From assembly GCA_023436885.1 (NCBI GenBank), contig JAEZHI010000034.1:124001-188000 (forward strand): DNA of 64,000 bases, given 5' to 3'. The position numbers and the translations under genes are program-made. Position 1 is the stretch's first letter, and every line of letters starts with the position of its first letter. The notes under the pieces were generated by a model. The model worked only from the letters and a program-made list of their open reading frames with translations. It did not search any database and had not been told where the DNA came from. Below are positions 26,435 through 35,606 of the stretch, piece by piece. The DNA comes from Pseudomonadota bacterium (GTDB taxonomy: Bacteria > Pseudomonadota > Alphaproteobacteria > Rhizobiales > Pleomorphomonadaceae).

Positions 26435-27772
26435 TCAAACCAGCATCGACATCGGCTTCTCGATAAAGCCCTTGAACGCCTTCAGGAGCTCGGCACCGAG
26501 GGCACCGTCAACGGCGCGATGATCGGTGGAGAGCGTGACGCTCATCACGGTGGCGACGGCAAGCTGACCGCCCTTCACAACAGCCCGCTGCTCGCCGGCG
26601 CCAACCGCCAGAATGGTGGCGTGCGGCGGGTTGATGACGGCCGCGAAGTCCTTGACGCCGAACATGCCCAAGTTGGACACCGAGGTGGTGCCGCCCTGGT
26701 ATTCTTCCGGCTTCAGCTTGCGATCCTTGGCGCGCTTGGCGAGATCCTTCACCTCGTTGGAGATGGTGGAGAGGCTCTTCTCGTCGGCCTTGCGGACGAT
26801 CGGCGTGATCAGCCCGCCGGGGATCGACACGGCAACGCCGACGTCGGCGTGCTTGTGCTTCAGCATACCGCCATCAGTCCAGGATACGTGGGCATCCGGC
26901 ACCGCCTTGAGAGCCAAGGCATAAGCCTTGATCACCATGTCGTTGACCGAGACCTTGTAGGCGGGCTTGCCATCGGTGGTCGGCGCCGCGTCGTTGATCG
27001 ACTGGCGAAGCGCCAGCAACGCATCAAGCTCGACGTCGACGGTGACGTAGAAATGCGGCACCGTCTGCTTGGACTCGGTGAGGCGGCGGGCAATGGTCTT
27101 GCGCATGCCGTCGTGCGGGATCAGCTCGTAGCTCTGGGGATCGAAAAGCTTGAGCGTCGTCTCGTCGCTGGCGCCAGCCGGCTTCGGAGCAGGCGCGGCG
27201 ACCGGAGCCTGCGGAGCAGGAGCGGCAGCCTTGGGAGCCGCTTCGGCACCTTCGACATCACGCAGAATGATACGGCCCTTCGGCCCCGAGCCCTTGATGG
27301 ACTTAAGGTCGAGGCCCTTATCCTTGGCAACGCGGCGAGCCAACGGCGATGCGAACACGCGCTCCGCCTCGCCCGACTTGGCACTTTCGGCCTTGGGAGC
27401 TTCGGGCTTGGCAGCTTCCGCCTTCGAGGCTTCCGCAGGCTGTGCCTTTTCCTCAACCTTCGGTGCTTCCGCCTTGGAAGTGGCAGGAGCCGCTCCTTCG
27501 GCGGCAGCAGCCGCGGCGGCAACGTCCTCACCCTCTTCGGCGAGGACGGCGATCACCGCGTTGACCGGCACGTCAGCCGTGCCTTCGGCAACGACGAGCT
27601 TGGCAACAACGCCTTCGTCGACCGCCTCGACTTCCATGGTCGCCTTATCGGTCTCGATCTCAGCGAGCACCATGCCGGATTTCACGGCATCGCCCACCTT
27701 GACGTTCCACTTGGTCAGGTTGCCCGTCTCCATGGTCGGAGAGAGCGCCGGCATCAGGATCTTGATCGGCAT
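26435..27772 (-). CDS. pdhC: Pyruvate dehydrogenase E2, dihydrolipoyl acetyltransferase
   Basis: The 445-residue E2 carries one lipoyl domain (about 1-80, lipoyl Lys in ETDKATMEVEAVDEG). A long Ala/Pro/Glu/Lys linker follows, then a peripheral-subunit-binding domain (FASPLARRVAKDKGLDLKSIKGSGPKGRI, about 135-170). The catalytic acetyltransferase domain has the active-site motif DHRAVDG near the C-terminus. It transfers acetyl groups from lipoyl to CoA and forms the core of the complex. It starts 11 bases after pdhB. Lipoylation would depend on LipA, encoded nearby. Confidence 0.96.
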   Translation of the reverse strand: MPIKILMPALSPTMETGNLTKWNVKVGDAVKSGMVLAEIETDKATMEVEAVDEGVVAKLVVAEGTADVPVNAVIAVLAEEGEDVAAAAAAAEGAAPATSKAEAPKVEEKAQPAEASKAEAAKPEAPKAESAKSGEAERVFASPLARRVAKDKGLDLKSIKGSGPKGRIILRDVEGAEAAPKAAAPAPQAPVAAPAPKPAGASDETTLKLFDPQSYELIPHDGMRKTIARRLTESKQTVPHFYVTVDVELDALLALRQSINDAAPTTDGKPAYKVSVNDMVIKAYALALKAVPDAHVSWTDGGMLKHKHADVGVAVSIPGGLITPIVRKADEKSLSTISNEVKDLAKRAKDRKLKPEEYQGGTTSVSNLGMFGVKDFAAVINPPHATILAVGAGEQRAVVKGGQLAVATVMSVTLSTDHRAVDGALGAELLKAFKGFIEKPMSMLV

Positions 27773-27783
27773 TTCAACTCTCC

Positions 27784-29169
27784 TCAGCGATAGGTGACGG
27801 CGCGAACAGCCGCGATCACCTCACCGACGTTCGGCAGGGCAAGCTTTTCGAGGTTGGCCGCGTAGGGCATCGGCACGTCCTTGCCGGTGATACGGCCAAC
27901 CGGCGCGTCGAGATAATCGAAGGCGTTGGCCTGGATCTGGTAGGCGATCTCGGAACCCACCGAACCCTGCGGCCAGCCCTCTTCGACGGTCACGCAGCGG
28001 CCAGTCTTCTTGACCGAGTTGACCACCGTTTCAATGTCCATAGGACGGATGGTCCTGAGGTCGATCACCTCGGCGTCGATGCCGAGACCAGCCAGCTCTT
28101 CCGCCGCCTTGATGGCATAGGTCATGCCCATGCCAAAGGAGACGATGGTGACATCCTTGCCCGCCTTGTGAATGCGTGCCTTGCCGATCGGCAGCACGTA
28201 ATCGTCGAGCTTCGGGACATCAAAGTGATGGCCGTAAAGAACCTCGTTCTCGAGGAAAATCACCGGATTTGGATCGCGGATCGCCGCCTTGAGGAGGCCC
28301 TTGGCGTCGGCGGCCGTATAGGGCATCACCACCTTGAGACCGGGGATCATGCCGTACCAGGCCGCGTAATCCTGACTGTGCTGGGCGCCGACACGCGCCG
28401 CCGCACCGTTCGGGCCGCGGAAGACGATCGGACAGCCCATCTGACCGCCGGACATATACAGCGTCTTGGCGGCGGAGTTGATGATCTGGTCGATCGCCTG
28501 CATGGCGAAGTTGAAGGTCATGAACTCGACGATTGGCTTCAGACCGGCGAAGGCCGCACCGACGCCGATGCCGGCAAAGCCGTGCTCGGTGATCGGCGTG
28601 TCGATGACGCGCTTGGCACCGAACTCGTCCAGCAGGCCCTGCGAGATCTTGTAGGCGCCCTGATACTCGGCCACTTCCTCGCCCATCAGGAAAACATCGC
28701 CATCGCGACGCATTTCCTCGGCCATGGCCTCGCGCAGTGCCTCGCGCACAGTCTTGCTTTCAAACTGCGTTCCGGCCGGAAGATCCGGATCGGCCTCGGC
28801 CTTCACGGCCGGCGCCGCCGGAACGGTAGCCGATGCCTGAGCAACCGGCTGCGGCTTTTCGGCGGGCGCGGCCTGGGCGGCCGGCTTGGGATCCTCACCG
28901 GTCACCGGCTTGGGCGCACTCGCTTCGCCTTCCTCGCCGACACGCGCAATCACCGCGTTGACCTTCACGCCCTCGGTGCCCTCGGCGACGAGGATTTCGA
29001 TGAGCTTGCCCTCATCGACGGCTTCGATTTCCATCGTAGCCTTGTCGGTCTCGATCTCGGCGAGCACGTCGCCGGACTTAACATCGTCACCCACCTTCTT
29101 CAGCCACTTGGTGAGCGTGCCTTCTTCCATGGTCGGCGACAGCGCCGGCATCAGAATATCGATAGCCAT
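27784..29169 (-). CDS. pdhB: Pyruvate dehydrogenase E1 beta with N-terminal lipoyl domain
   Basis: The 461-residue protein has an extra lipoyl domain at the N-terminus (about 1-80, ETDKATMEIEAVDEG), an Ala/Pro-rich linker, then a full transketolase-type E1 beta subunit (about 140-461). Recognisable E1 beta parts are VREALREAMAEEMRRDGDVFLMGEEV, ITEHGFAGIGVGAAFAGLKPIVEFMTFNF, and VTVEEGWPQGSVGSEIAYQI. The lipoyl domain on E1 beta is characteristic of alphaproteobacterial PDH. It pairs with PdhA to form the TPP-dependent decarboxylase. Confidence 0.96.
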   Translation of the reverse strand: MAIDILMPALSPTMEEGTLTKWLKKVGDDVKSGDVLAEIETDKATMEIEAVDEGKLIEILVAEGTEGVKVNAVIARVGEEGEASAPKPVTGEDPKPAAQAAPAEKPQPVAQASATVPAAPAVKAEADPDLPAGTQFESKTVREALREAMAEEMRRDGDVFLMGEEVAEYQGAYKISQGLLDEFGAKRVIDTPITEHGFAGIGVGAAFAGLKPIVEFMTFNFAMQAIDQIINSAAKTLYMSGGQMGCPIVFRGPNGAAARVGAQHSQDYAAWYGMIPGLKVVMPYTAADAKGLLKAAIRDPNPVIFLENEVLYGHHFDVPKLDDYVLPIGKARIHKAGKDVTIVSFGMGMTYAIKAAEELAGLGIDAEVIDLRTIRPMDIETVVNSVKKTGRCVTVEEGWPQGSVGSEIAYQIQANAFDYLDAPVGRITGKDVPMPYAANLEKLALPNVGEVIAAVRAVTYR

Positions 29170-29191
29170 GTTGTAAAACCTTTCGGCGCTG

Positions 29192-30262
29192 TCAGCGGAG
29201 AATGTCGGTCCAGAGCTCGGACGGATCCGGCTCGGGATCAGCAGAGGCGAAGTCGGCCGCGTCGGTCACGACGGCACGGACGTTCTTGTCGATCTCCTTG
29301 AGATCGTCCTCGCTGGCCCAGCCCTTCTCGACGAGGCGCTTCCTGACCTGTTCGATCGGATCGCGCTCGTCGCGCATCTTCTGCACTTCGTCCTTGGTCC
29401 GGTATTTCGCCGGGTCGGACATGGAATGGCCGCGATAGCGGTAAGTCTGCATTTCCAGAATGTAGGGGCCATTGCCCGCGCGCGCCCACTCGACGGCACG
29501 ATCGGCAGCCGCCTTGACGGCGCGGACATCCATGCCGTCCACCTGCTCGCCGCGAATGTTGAAGCTCTCGCCGCGCTTGGCAAAATCGGTCTGCGCCGAC
29601 GAGCGGCTGACCGAGGTGCCCATGGCGTAGCGGTTGTTTTCGATGACGAAGATCACCGGCAGCTTCCAGAGCTCCGCCATATTGAAGGTCTCATAAACCT
29701 GACCCTGGTTGGCGGCACCGTCACCGAAGTAGACAACCGACACGTTATCCGTGCCGCGATACTTGTCGGCGAAGGCGAGGCCCGCACCAATCGGCACCTG
29801 CGCGCCGACGATGCCGTGCCCGCCGAAAAACTGCTTCTCGCGGCTGAACATATGCATCGAGCCGCCCTTGCCGCGCGAATAACCACCCTGGCGGCCGGTC
29901 AGCTCGGCCATGACACCCTTGGGATCCATGCCGCAGGCCAACATATGACCATGATCGCGATAGGAGGTGGTAACCTGGTCCTGACCTTCTCTCAGCGCCT
30001 TCTGAATGCCGACGACGACTGCTTCCTGGCCGATGTAGAGATGGCAGAAACCGCCAATGAGACCCATGCCATAGAGCTGGCCGGCCTTCTCTTCGAAGCG
30101 CCGGATCAACAGCATGTCGTGATAAGCCTTGAGCTCATCATCCTTATCGAAGTCGGCGACCTGATAGTTGATAGCCGGATTTGAGGGCTTGCCGGTTTTC
30201 TTCGGCGCGGAGGTCGGGGCCGAAGCGCGCGTGCGCTTCTCGGTCGCCGGTCGTACAGCCAT
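29192..30262 (-). CDS. pdhA: Pyruvate dehydrogenase E1 alpha
   Basis: The 356-residue E1 alpha subunit binds thiamine diphosphate through GDGAANQGQVYETFNMAELWKLPVIFVIENN. A phosphorylation-loop-like segment, YRYRGHSMSDPAKYRTKDEV, is also typical. The alanine- and lysine-rich first 30 residues are poorly conserved. ATG 30262 has GGAGGAG upstream, which settles the start; the open frame runs further upstream. It is first in the order pdhA-pdhB-pdhC-lpdA. Inverted repeats at 30365-30406 lie in its leader/promoter region. Confidence 0.96.
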   Translation of the reverse strand: MAVRPATEKRTRASAPTSAPKKTGKPSNPAINYQVADFDKDDELKAYHDMLLIRRFEEKAGQLYGMGLIGGFCHLYIGQEAVVVGIQKALREGQDQVTTSYRDHGHMLACGMDPKGVMAELTGRQGGYSRGKGGSMHMFSREKQFFGGHGIVGAQVPIGAGLAFADKYRGTDNVSVVYFGDGAANQGQVYETFNMAELWKLPVIFVIENNRYAMGTSVSRSSAQTDFAKRGESFNIRGEQVDGMDVRAVKAAADRAVEWARAGNGPYILEMQTYRYRGHSMSDPAKYRTKDEVQKMRDERDPIEQVRKRLVEKGWASEDDLKEIDKNVRAVVTDAADFASADPEPDPSELWTDILR

Positions 30263-30364
30263 TGATAGCTCCTCCCGTGTAGGGATTATTTCGTAGAGGC
30301 GCCGACGGAACCCCTTTCCTTGGAGCAAGTCAAGGTTTAGAGCGCATGTCAATCATGCGAAAGC

Positions 30365-30384
30365 CGCATCCCTCACGATGCGGA
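30365..30384. other. Small hairpin between ftsB and pdhA
   Basis: CCGCATC (30365-30371) pairs with GATGCGG (30378-30384) over a six-base loop. It could be a weak terminator for ftsB or a leader element of the pdh operon; there is no strong T run on either side. Confidence 0.4.
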
Positions 30385-30406
30385 TTAACTGAAATTCGGT
30401 TAATCT
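30384..30406. promoter_or_regulatory. Inverted repeat upstream of pdhA, possible operator
   Basis: GATTAAC (30384-30390) and GTTAATC (30400-30406) form an interrupted AT-rich palindrome with a nine-base spacer, about 120 bases upstream of the pdhA start and just past the ftsB stop. AT-rich palindromes of this size are typical for dimeric repressors. Which regulator would bind is unknown. Confidence 0.35.
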
Positions 30407-30424
30407 CGAAAAACTATAGGAATG

Positions 30425-30778
30425 TCAATTGCTTTTGACCTGCGCCAGCTTATCGAAATCCATGATGACGACTTCATTGGGATTAACGACAGAAAGCTGC
30501 ACGCGAGCGCGTTCGTCGACCATGTCCTGATCGAGGCTTGAAGGACGCAACAGCTTGACGTGCGCCTCGAGCGCCGACTTTTCGGCATTGAGACGAGCGA
30601 GCTCTGCATTGAGTTCCTGGGTACGGCTTTCGAAGCGAGCGCGCCCCACCATACCGTATTCGCCATTGACGGCGTGGTAGCCGAAATAGCCCAGGAAGAC
30701 AGCTGTGACGGCGGGAAGGATCAGGCGACGGAGCCAAGACGGGCGATACTGGCGGGTAATCATACGCAACGAACTCAT
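30425..30778 (-). CDS. ftsB: Septum formation initiator FtsB/DivIC family
   Basis: The 117-residue bitopic membrane protein has a basic N-terminus, one membrane helix (RRLILPAVTAVFLGYFGYHAV) and a periplasmic coiled coil (RARFESRTQELNAELARLNAEKSALEAHVKLL). A C-terminal VDERARVQLSVVNPNEVVI segment completes the typical FtsB/DivIC shape. FtsB links FtsL and FtsQ in the divisome. Two ATGs (30778 and 30763) are possible, and neither has a good Shine-Dalgarno sequence. The position just upstream of pdhA is conserved in Hyphomicrobiales, usually behind eno. Confidence 0.88.
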   Translation of the reverse strand: MSSLRMITRQYRPSWLRRLILPAVTAVFLGYFGYHAVNGEYGMVGRARFESRTQELNAELARLNAEKSALEAHVKLLRPSSLDQDMVDERARVQLSVVNPNEVVIMDFDKLAQVKSN

Positions 30779-31004
30779 ACGGGGCGTTGGGAGCGTCCTG
30801 CTCCCTTTCCGTAGACTCTGGACCAACGTGGTAAAGGGAGGGTGAACGGGCAGCCCGATTGCCTCAAAATGAGCCTAGAAAGCCGCGCACTAGATAAGAG
30901 GTGGAAGACCGACCATTCATGCCAATGACAAGTTCGTGCGGGCAATGAGTCCAATAAACCGCCACGAAGATCGACAATAAAAAGAGCGTTGGGGAGATGA
31001 TGGG

Positions 31005-31673
31005 GTGCCGGTGAAAACGCTGACATGGCCACGGCCGGCGACGATACTGTCCGTGCTTGTGCACGCAGCGTTTCTCGCGTTGCTAGCCATGGAAGCGCCA
31101 CGCCACGTGGTAGCCTTGAAACAGCCGGTTGCAGCAGTGGATGTCGTGATGATCGAGCCGGCAGCGAGGCAGCCGGCCTCCGCGCCTTTGGCCCCTCCGG
31201 CACCAGCCCAGGCCGAAGCGGTCACACGAGCATTACCGCCAGCCGAGAGCCCCCGCCCGCCAGCGAACGGCCAAGTAACCGCAACGCAATACTATGCCGC
31301 CACCGTTCTTGAGGATCCGCGCAATCGGGGCACCAGGAAAAAGCTTGCCGCGCTCGGCAGCGATGAACGGTTGATCCAGCTCTGCAATATCGAGGCAATG
31401 GAACAGTTGAAGCGATGGAAGGCTGGCTTCATTCCCGATCACGTCGTCGCCTATGCAACGGCCGATCCGTCCATGACCGCAACGGCCCTCAAAGCGCCGG
31501 GAGCGGCCGTCTACTCGCGGGGAAACTGGTATCGTCTGTCATTCAACTGCACGTCGACAACCGATCTCCAGAACGTCGCATCCTTCGATTTCAAGCTTGG
31601 CAGCCCAATCCCGCGCGAGGAGTGGGAGCAGGATAACCTGCCCGAACAGGTCGACGGAGATGCGACCGACTGA
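31005..31673 (+). CDS. DUF930 domain protein with TonB-like N-terminus
   Basis: The 222-residue protein starts at GTG 31005, supported by GGGGAGA about eight bases upstream. It begins with a TonB-like membrane anchor (ATILSVLVHAAFLALLAMEAP), then a Pro/Ala-rich periplasmic linker. A C-terminal DUF930 domain (about 95-210) has two cysteines and the segments QLCNIEAMEQLKRW and YRLSFNCTSTTDLQNVASFDFKLG. DUF930 is found in rhizobial relatives, has no known function and probably acts in the periplasm. It converges on ntrX with only eight bases between the stops. Confidence 0.75.
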   Translation: MPVKTLTWPRPATILSVLVHAAFLALLAMEAPRHVVALKQPVAAVDVVMIEPAARQPASAPLAPPAPAQAEAVTRALPPAESPRPPANGQVTATQYYAATVLEDPRNRGTRKKLAALGSDERLIQLCNIEAMEQLKRWKAGFIPDHVVAYATADPSMTATALKAPGAAVYSRGNWYRLSFNCTSTTDLQNVASFDFKLGSPIPREEWEQDNLPEQVDGDATD

Positions 31674-31681
31674 GGCAAGCC

Positions 31682-33052
31682 TCAGCCGGCGATCGCCAGA
31701 CTCTTCAATTTCCGATGCAGCGCCGAGCGTTCCATGCCGACAAACTCGGCGGTACGCGAGATATTGCCGCCGAAACGGTTGAGCTGGGCCTTGAGGTACT
31801 CCCGTTCGAAAATCTCGCGGGCCTCGCGCAGCGGCAAGGCCATCAGGTGTTCTCCACCCGAACCGGAGGGCAGCGACGGCAGCATCGTTCCGATTTCTGA
31901 CGGCAGCAAATCGGCGGTGATGACAGCCTCCGGATCGCCCCGCGTCAGGATCATCAGTCGCTCGACGTTGTTGCGGAGCTGCCGGAGGTTGCCCGGCCAG
32001 TCATGCGACTGCAGAACTGCCATGGCGTCTTCGCCGATCCGCCGGACCGGCAGGCCGGTGGCCCGCGAGATCTGGTGCATCATCTGCTCGATGAGGAACG
32101 GGATATCCTCGCGACGCTCGGAGAGGCCGGGCACACGTACCGGCACAACCGCCAAACGATGGAACAGGTCCTCGCGGAAATGCCCCTCGACAATCTCGCG
32201 CTCGAGATCCCGCGCGGTCGATGACACATAGCGAACGTCGACATGAACCTTCTGCGTTCCGCCAACGCGCTCGAAGGCCTGGTCGACCAGCACACGCACC
32301 ATGCGATTCTGCATTTCGCGCGGCATGTCGCCAATCTCGTCGAGGTAAAGCGTGCCGCCGTGAGCTTCTTCGAGAGCCCCGACCTTGCGCTTGCCATCGG
32401 CGTCGGACTCGATACCGAACAGCTCTATCTCGACCCGATCAGGAGAGAATGCAGCGGCATTGAGTATCACAAACGGGCCAGCGGCCCGATGCGAGCGTTC
32501 GTGAATGGCGCGGGCAACTGATTCCTTTCCCGACCCGGAAGGACCGGAAATCAGAACGCGGCTGTTGGTTGGGGCGACACGGTCAATGGTATTACGGAGC
32601 TGATTGACCACGGTGGATCCGCCAACAATACCTTCCTGGCGATCCGAACGAATCTGCAGGTCGCGAATTTCACGCTTGAGGCGGGAAGACTCCAAGGCGC
32701 GCTCGGCGATCAGCACAAGGCGATCGGCCTTGAACGGTTTCTCAATATAGTCGTAGGCACCGCGCTTGATGGCGGATACGGCCGTCTCGACATTGCCATG
32801 GCCAGAAATCATCACAACCGGCACGTCGGGATTGTTGGCCTTGATCTCGTCGAGCAGCTGCAAGCCGTCCATGCGGCTGCCCTGCAGCCAGATGTCCAGG
32901 AAAATCAGCTGCGGTCGACGCTCGGCAATGGTCTGAAGAGCCTTGTCGCAGTCCCCAGCCGTGCGGGTCCCGTGACCTTCGTCCTCCAGAATTCCAGCGA
33001 CGAGGTCGCGAATATCCGCCTCATCGTCAACGATCAGAATGTCGGTCGCCAT
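31682..33052 (-). CDS. ntrX: Nitrogen assimilation response regulator NtrX
   Basis: The 456-residue regulator has a receiver (Asp in LIFLDIWLQGSRMDG), an AAA+ domain with Walker A GPSGSGKE and Walker B LYLDEIGDMP, and a C-terminal Fis-type helix-turn-helix (NISRTAEFVGMERSALHRKLKSL). The GAFTGA sigma-54 contact loop of NtrC is absent, replaced by a KRKVGALEEAHGG stretch, as in other alphaproteobacterial NtrX proteins. It is thus unlikely to activate sigma-54 directly. NtrX affects nitrogen use, respiration and envelope genes in relatives. It follows ntrY after 114 bases. Confidence 0.94.
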   Translation of the reverse strand: MATDILIVDDEADIRDLVAGILEDEGHGTRTAGDCDKALQTIAERRPQLIFLDIWLQGSRMDGLQLLDEIKANNPDVPVVMISGHGNVETAVSAIKRGAYDYIEKPFKADRLVLIAERALESSRLKREIRDLQIRSDRQEGIVGGSTVVNQLRNTIDRVAPTNSRVLISGPSGSGKESVARAIHERSHRAAGPFVILNAAAFSPDRVEIELFGIESDADGKRKVGALEEAHGGTLYLDEIGDMPREMQNRMVRVLVDQAFERVGGTQKVHVDVRYVSSTARDLEREIVEGHFREDLFHRLAVVPVRVPGLSERREDIPFLIEQMMHQISRATGLPVRRIGEDAMAVLQSHDWPGNLRQLRNNVERLMILTRGDPEAVITADLLPSEIGTMLPSLPSGSGGEHLMALPLREAREIFEREYLKAQLNRFGGNISRTAEFVGMERSALHRKLKSLAIAG

Positions 33053-33166
33053 TGTTTCCTGCGTATCCGTTCCGCCGCCGAGCGGCCGTCCTCATGCCCC
33101 GGCCGCTTCGGCAGTAACATAAATGTCACACGATCTGAAGCCCTGTTGATCGCAAACTATCGACAA

Positions 33167-35407
33167 TTAACCTGTTCTGTGAGGATCGTTTGGCAAACTG
33201 ATCCTCACCATGGCGCCGTGGCCGCCTTCGGCTACCTTGGGCGAATCCAAAAGCTCGATGCTTCCGCCATGTTCTTCGACGATCTTGCGTACGATCGCGA
33301 GACCGAGGCCGGTGCCCTTCTCCCGCGTCGTCATATAGGGCTCAAGGAGCCTGTGGCGTTCGGTTGAAGGCAGCCCGATACCGGTATCGATCACCTCGAC
33401 AATGTTGAAGTCTCCGGCCTGCCTGCCAAAGACATCCACACGTGCACCGACACGCTCGCCCTCAGGCAGACCTTCGATGGCCTCGACCGCGTTCTTGACC
33501 AAGTTGGCAACCGCCTGACTGACGAGCCGCTGATCAAACCGTCCCATGAGCGGACTTTCCGGCAAATGCGCTTCAAAGGCGATGTCGGGATGCCCGACCC
33601 CCAGCAAGAACACGGCCTCGCGTACACACTCGCCGAGATCGCGCTCTTCAAACGAGGGTTTGGGCATCCTTGCGAACTGAGAAAACTCATCCACCATGCG
33701 GCCGATGTCACCGACCTGTCGGACGATGGTATCGACGCACTGATCGAACACGCGCCGGTCATCGTCGACAACCAGCTTGCCGAAGCGACGCCGAATGCGC
33801 TCGGCGCTGAGTTGAATGGGCGTCAGCGGGTTTTTGATCTCATGAGCGATACGGCGCGCGACATCGGCCCAGGCCGAGGTACGTTGGGCTGAAACGAGTT
33901 CGGAAATGTCGTCCAGGGTCACGACATAGCCGTGTTCGCGATCGAGCGATCGATCGGGCGTCACCTTGACCGAAACCGTGCTTTTATGTCCGCCCCGCAC
34001 CAACGCAATGGTCGCCTGATGCGACCGTCCCTCGTCCTCGTCACGCAGCGCAGACGATAAAAGGTGAGCGAGTTCGGGAATCTCGTCGGCCAGCAGGCGC
34101 CCTACGAAATTGAACAGATCGACACCCAGCAGCGACAGCGCGGAAGCATTTGCGATAGTCACGTGGCCATCGTTGGATATGCCGACCACACCGGCTGAAA
34201 CACCCGACAGCACGGCCTCCGTGAACCGGCGTCGCCGTTCCGCTTCTTCCGATGCCGATATCAGCTCCTGACGCTGGCTCCTGAGTTCCACGGTCATCTT
34301 GTTGAATGACGCGCCCAGGCTGGAGATATCATCCGACGTCGCCCCCACCGGAACGGCTGCCGTCAAATCGCCATGCGCCACCTTGTCGGCGGCGTTGATC
34401 AGATGGCGGATCGGCGCAACGAGATAATTGGCAAACGACAGGCCGACCCACATGGCGCCCAGCAAAAAGACGAGCGACATGCCGCCGAAGATCATCGCAA
34501 AACCGATCTGGACGTCCGAGCGATTGTTCTCGAGCTCGCGATATTCCATGGCGCTGTCGCGCGCGAGCTTGAGATTGTCCAGCACCTGCTTGTCGAGCAG
34601 GCGAACAATGTAAAGGTAGGTCTCGTCATAGGTTCGGAGCTTCAGGAGACCGCCCACCTGGTTGGACTGTCCGGGCTGCAACAGAACCGCGGTTTCCTTT
34701 CGCGCCTCGTTGATCGCCTCCACGGTGGGCATGACTGTCTTGATATTTGGATCGATGTCGGTGCGCTGGATGACGTTGCCATCCTTGTCGAGCAGATAGG
34801 CACTCTGCAGACCGTGCAGGGACGCCTGCAACCGCATGAGATTCTCGAAGCGCGTCGGTTCGTAATCGTAGAGCGGCTTTGCAGCGTCGAGCGACGTCGC
34901 GATGCTGATCAGATCGGCGCGCAGCACGCGGGCATGTTCCTGCATGTAAGCGCTGGCCACCGTCAACACGTTATCCACAACTTGCCGGGTCCGCGATTCG
35001 AACCAGTGATCAAAGCCTTGATTGAGCGAAACGGTGAAAGCGACCGCGACCATCACCGCCGGCAAGGCGGCAATGAAGGCGAACAGGCCCACAACACGCA
35101 GATGAAGGCGCGCCGCAGCCCGCCCTTCGAACCAGGCCCATCCTAGCCGCCAGACCTCTTGCCCGACCATGACCACCATGGAGGCCAGCAGCAAGCCATC
35201 AATCACCAGCGCACCGCGCACCACGTCCGTGGTGGGAGCAATCGGCAGCAGGTTGGAGATGAGCGCAAATGTGCCGAGCGAGAACAGCGTAGCGATAGCC
35301 ACCAGCACTAGCCCGGCCAACCGGCGCCCCCGCCCCTCGGCGTAAACGTCCTTCATCGCCAAGGGTGGGGTCGCAGCCTCAGCCTGACCAATCGACAACT
35401 CCGCCAT
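33167..35407 (-). CDS. ntrY: Sensor histidine kinase NtrY
   Basis: The 746-residue kinase has an N-terminal multi-helix membrane region (about 25-110 plus a helix near 300-325) with a periplasmic sensing part in between. A HAMP linker (about 330-380) and a PAS domain (EAVLSGVSAGVVGISNDGHVTIAN) follow. HisKA carries the phosphorylated His in RRIAHEIKNPLTPIQLSAERI, and the ATPase domain has NLVKNAVEAI and GTGLGLAIV. This layout is that of NtrY, partner of NtrX. ATG 35407 is chosen over 35428 by family length. In relatives ntrYX normally follows ntrBC, but here they are more than 20 kb apart. Confidence 0.94.
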   Translation of the reverse strand: MAELSIGQAEAATPPLAMKDVYAEGRGRRLAGLVLVAIATLFSLGTFALISNLLPIAPTTDVVRGALVIDGLLLASMVVMVGQEVWRLGWAWFEGRAAARLHLRVVGLFAFIAALPAVMVAVAFTVSLNQGFDHWFESRTRQVVDNVLTVASAYMQEHARVLRADLISIATSLDAAKPLYDYEPTRFENLMRLQASLHGLQSAYLLDKDGNVIQRTDIDPNIKTVMPTVEAINEARKETAVLLQPGQSNQVGGLLKLRTYDETYLYIVRLLDKQVLDNLKLARDSAMEYRELENNRSDVQIGFAMIFGGMSLVFLLGAMWVGLSFANYLVAPIRHLINAADKVAHGDLTAAVPVGATSDDISSLGASFNKMTVELRSQRQELISASEEAERRRRFTEAVLSGVSAGVVGISNDGHVTIANASALSLLGVDLFNFVGRLLADEIPELAHLLSSALRDEDEGRSHQATIALVRGGHKSTVSVKVTPDRSLDREHGYVVTLDDISELVSAQRTSAWADVARRIAHEIKNPLTPIQLSAERIRRRFGKLVVDDDRRVFDQCVDTIVRQVGDIGRMVDEFSQFARMPKPSFEERDLGECVREAVFLLGVGHPDIAFEAHLPESPLMGRFDQRLVSQAVANLVKNAVEAIEGLPEGERVGARVDVFGRQAGDFNIVEVIDTGIGLPSTERHRLLEPYMTTREKGTGLGLAIVRKIVEEHGGSIELLDSPKVAEGGHGAMVRISLPNDPHRTG

Positions 35408-35606
35408 CGTCTGTCTCCATTGCCTCAATCGAGCCGTCTATCACGATTGCGGCTTCTTGAGGAAAACCAGGTGCAAAAGCGGGCATTCGGTCCTTTTTGT
35501 CCAGCTGTTGCCACAAGGTCCGCTTTACATCCGGGCGCAATGAACTAACAAGGCGGCCTGCTCCTTATGCAATCCGACCTGACGACAATCGCGGATCCAA
35601 GCTGAA

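Noticed and set aside
26414..27793. 459-codon open frame on the plus strand opposite pdhC
   Set aside because: Repetitive Gly/Arg/Leu text arises from the Ala/Pro/Lys linker of E2 read backwards; not a protein gene.
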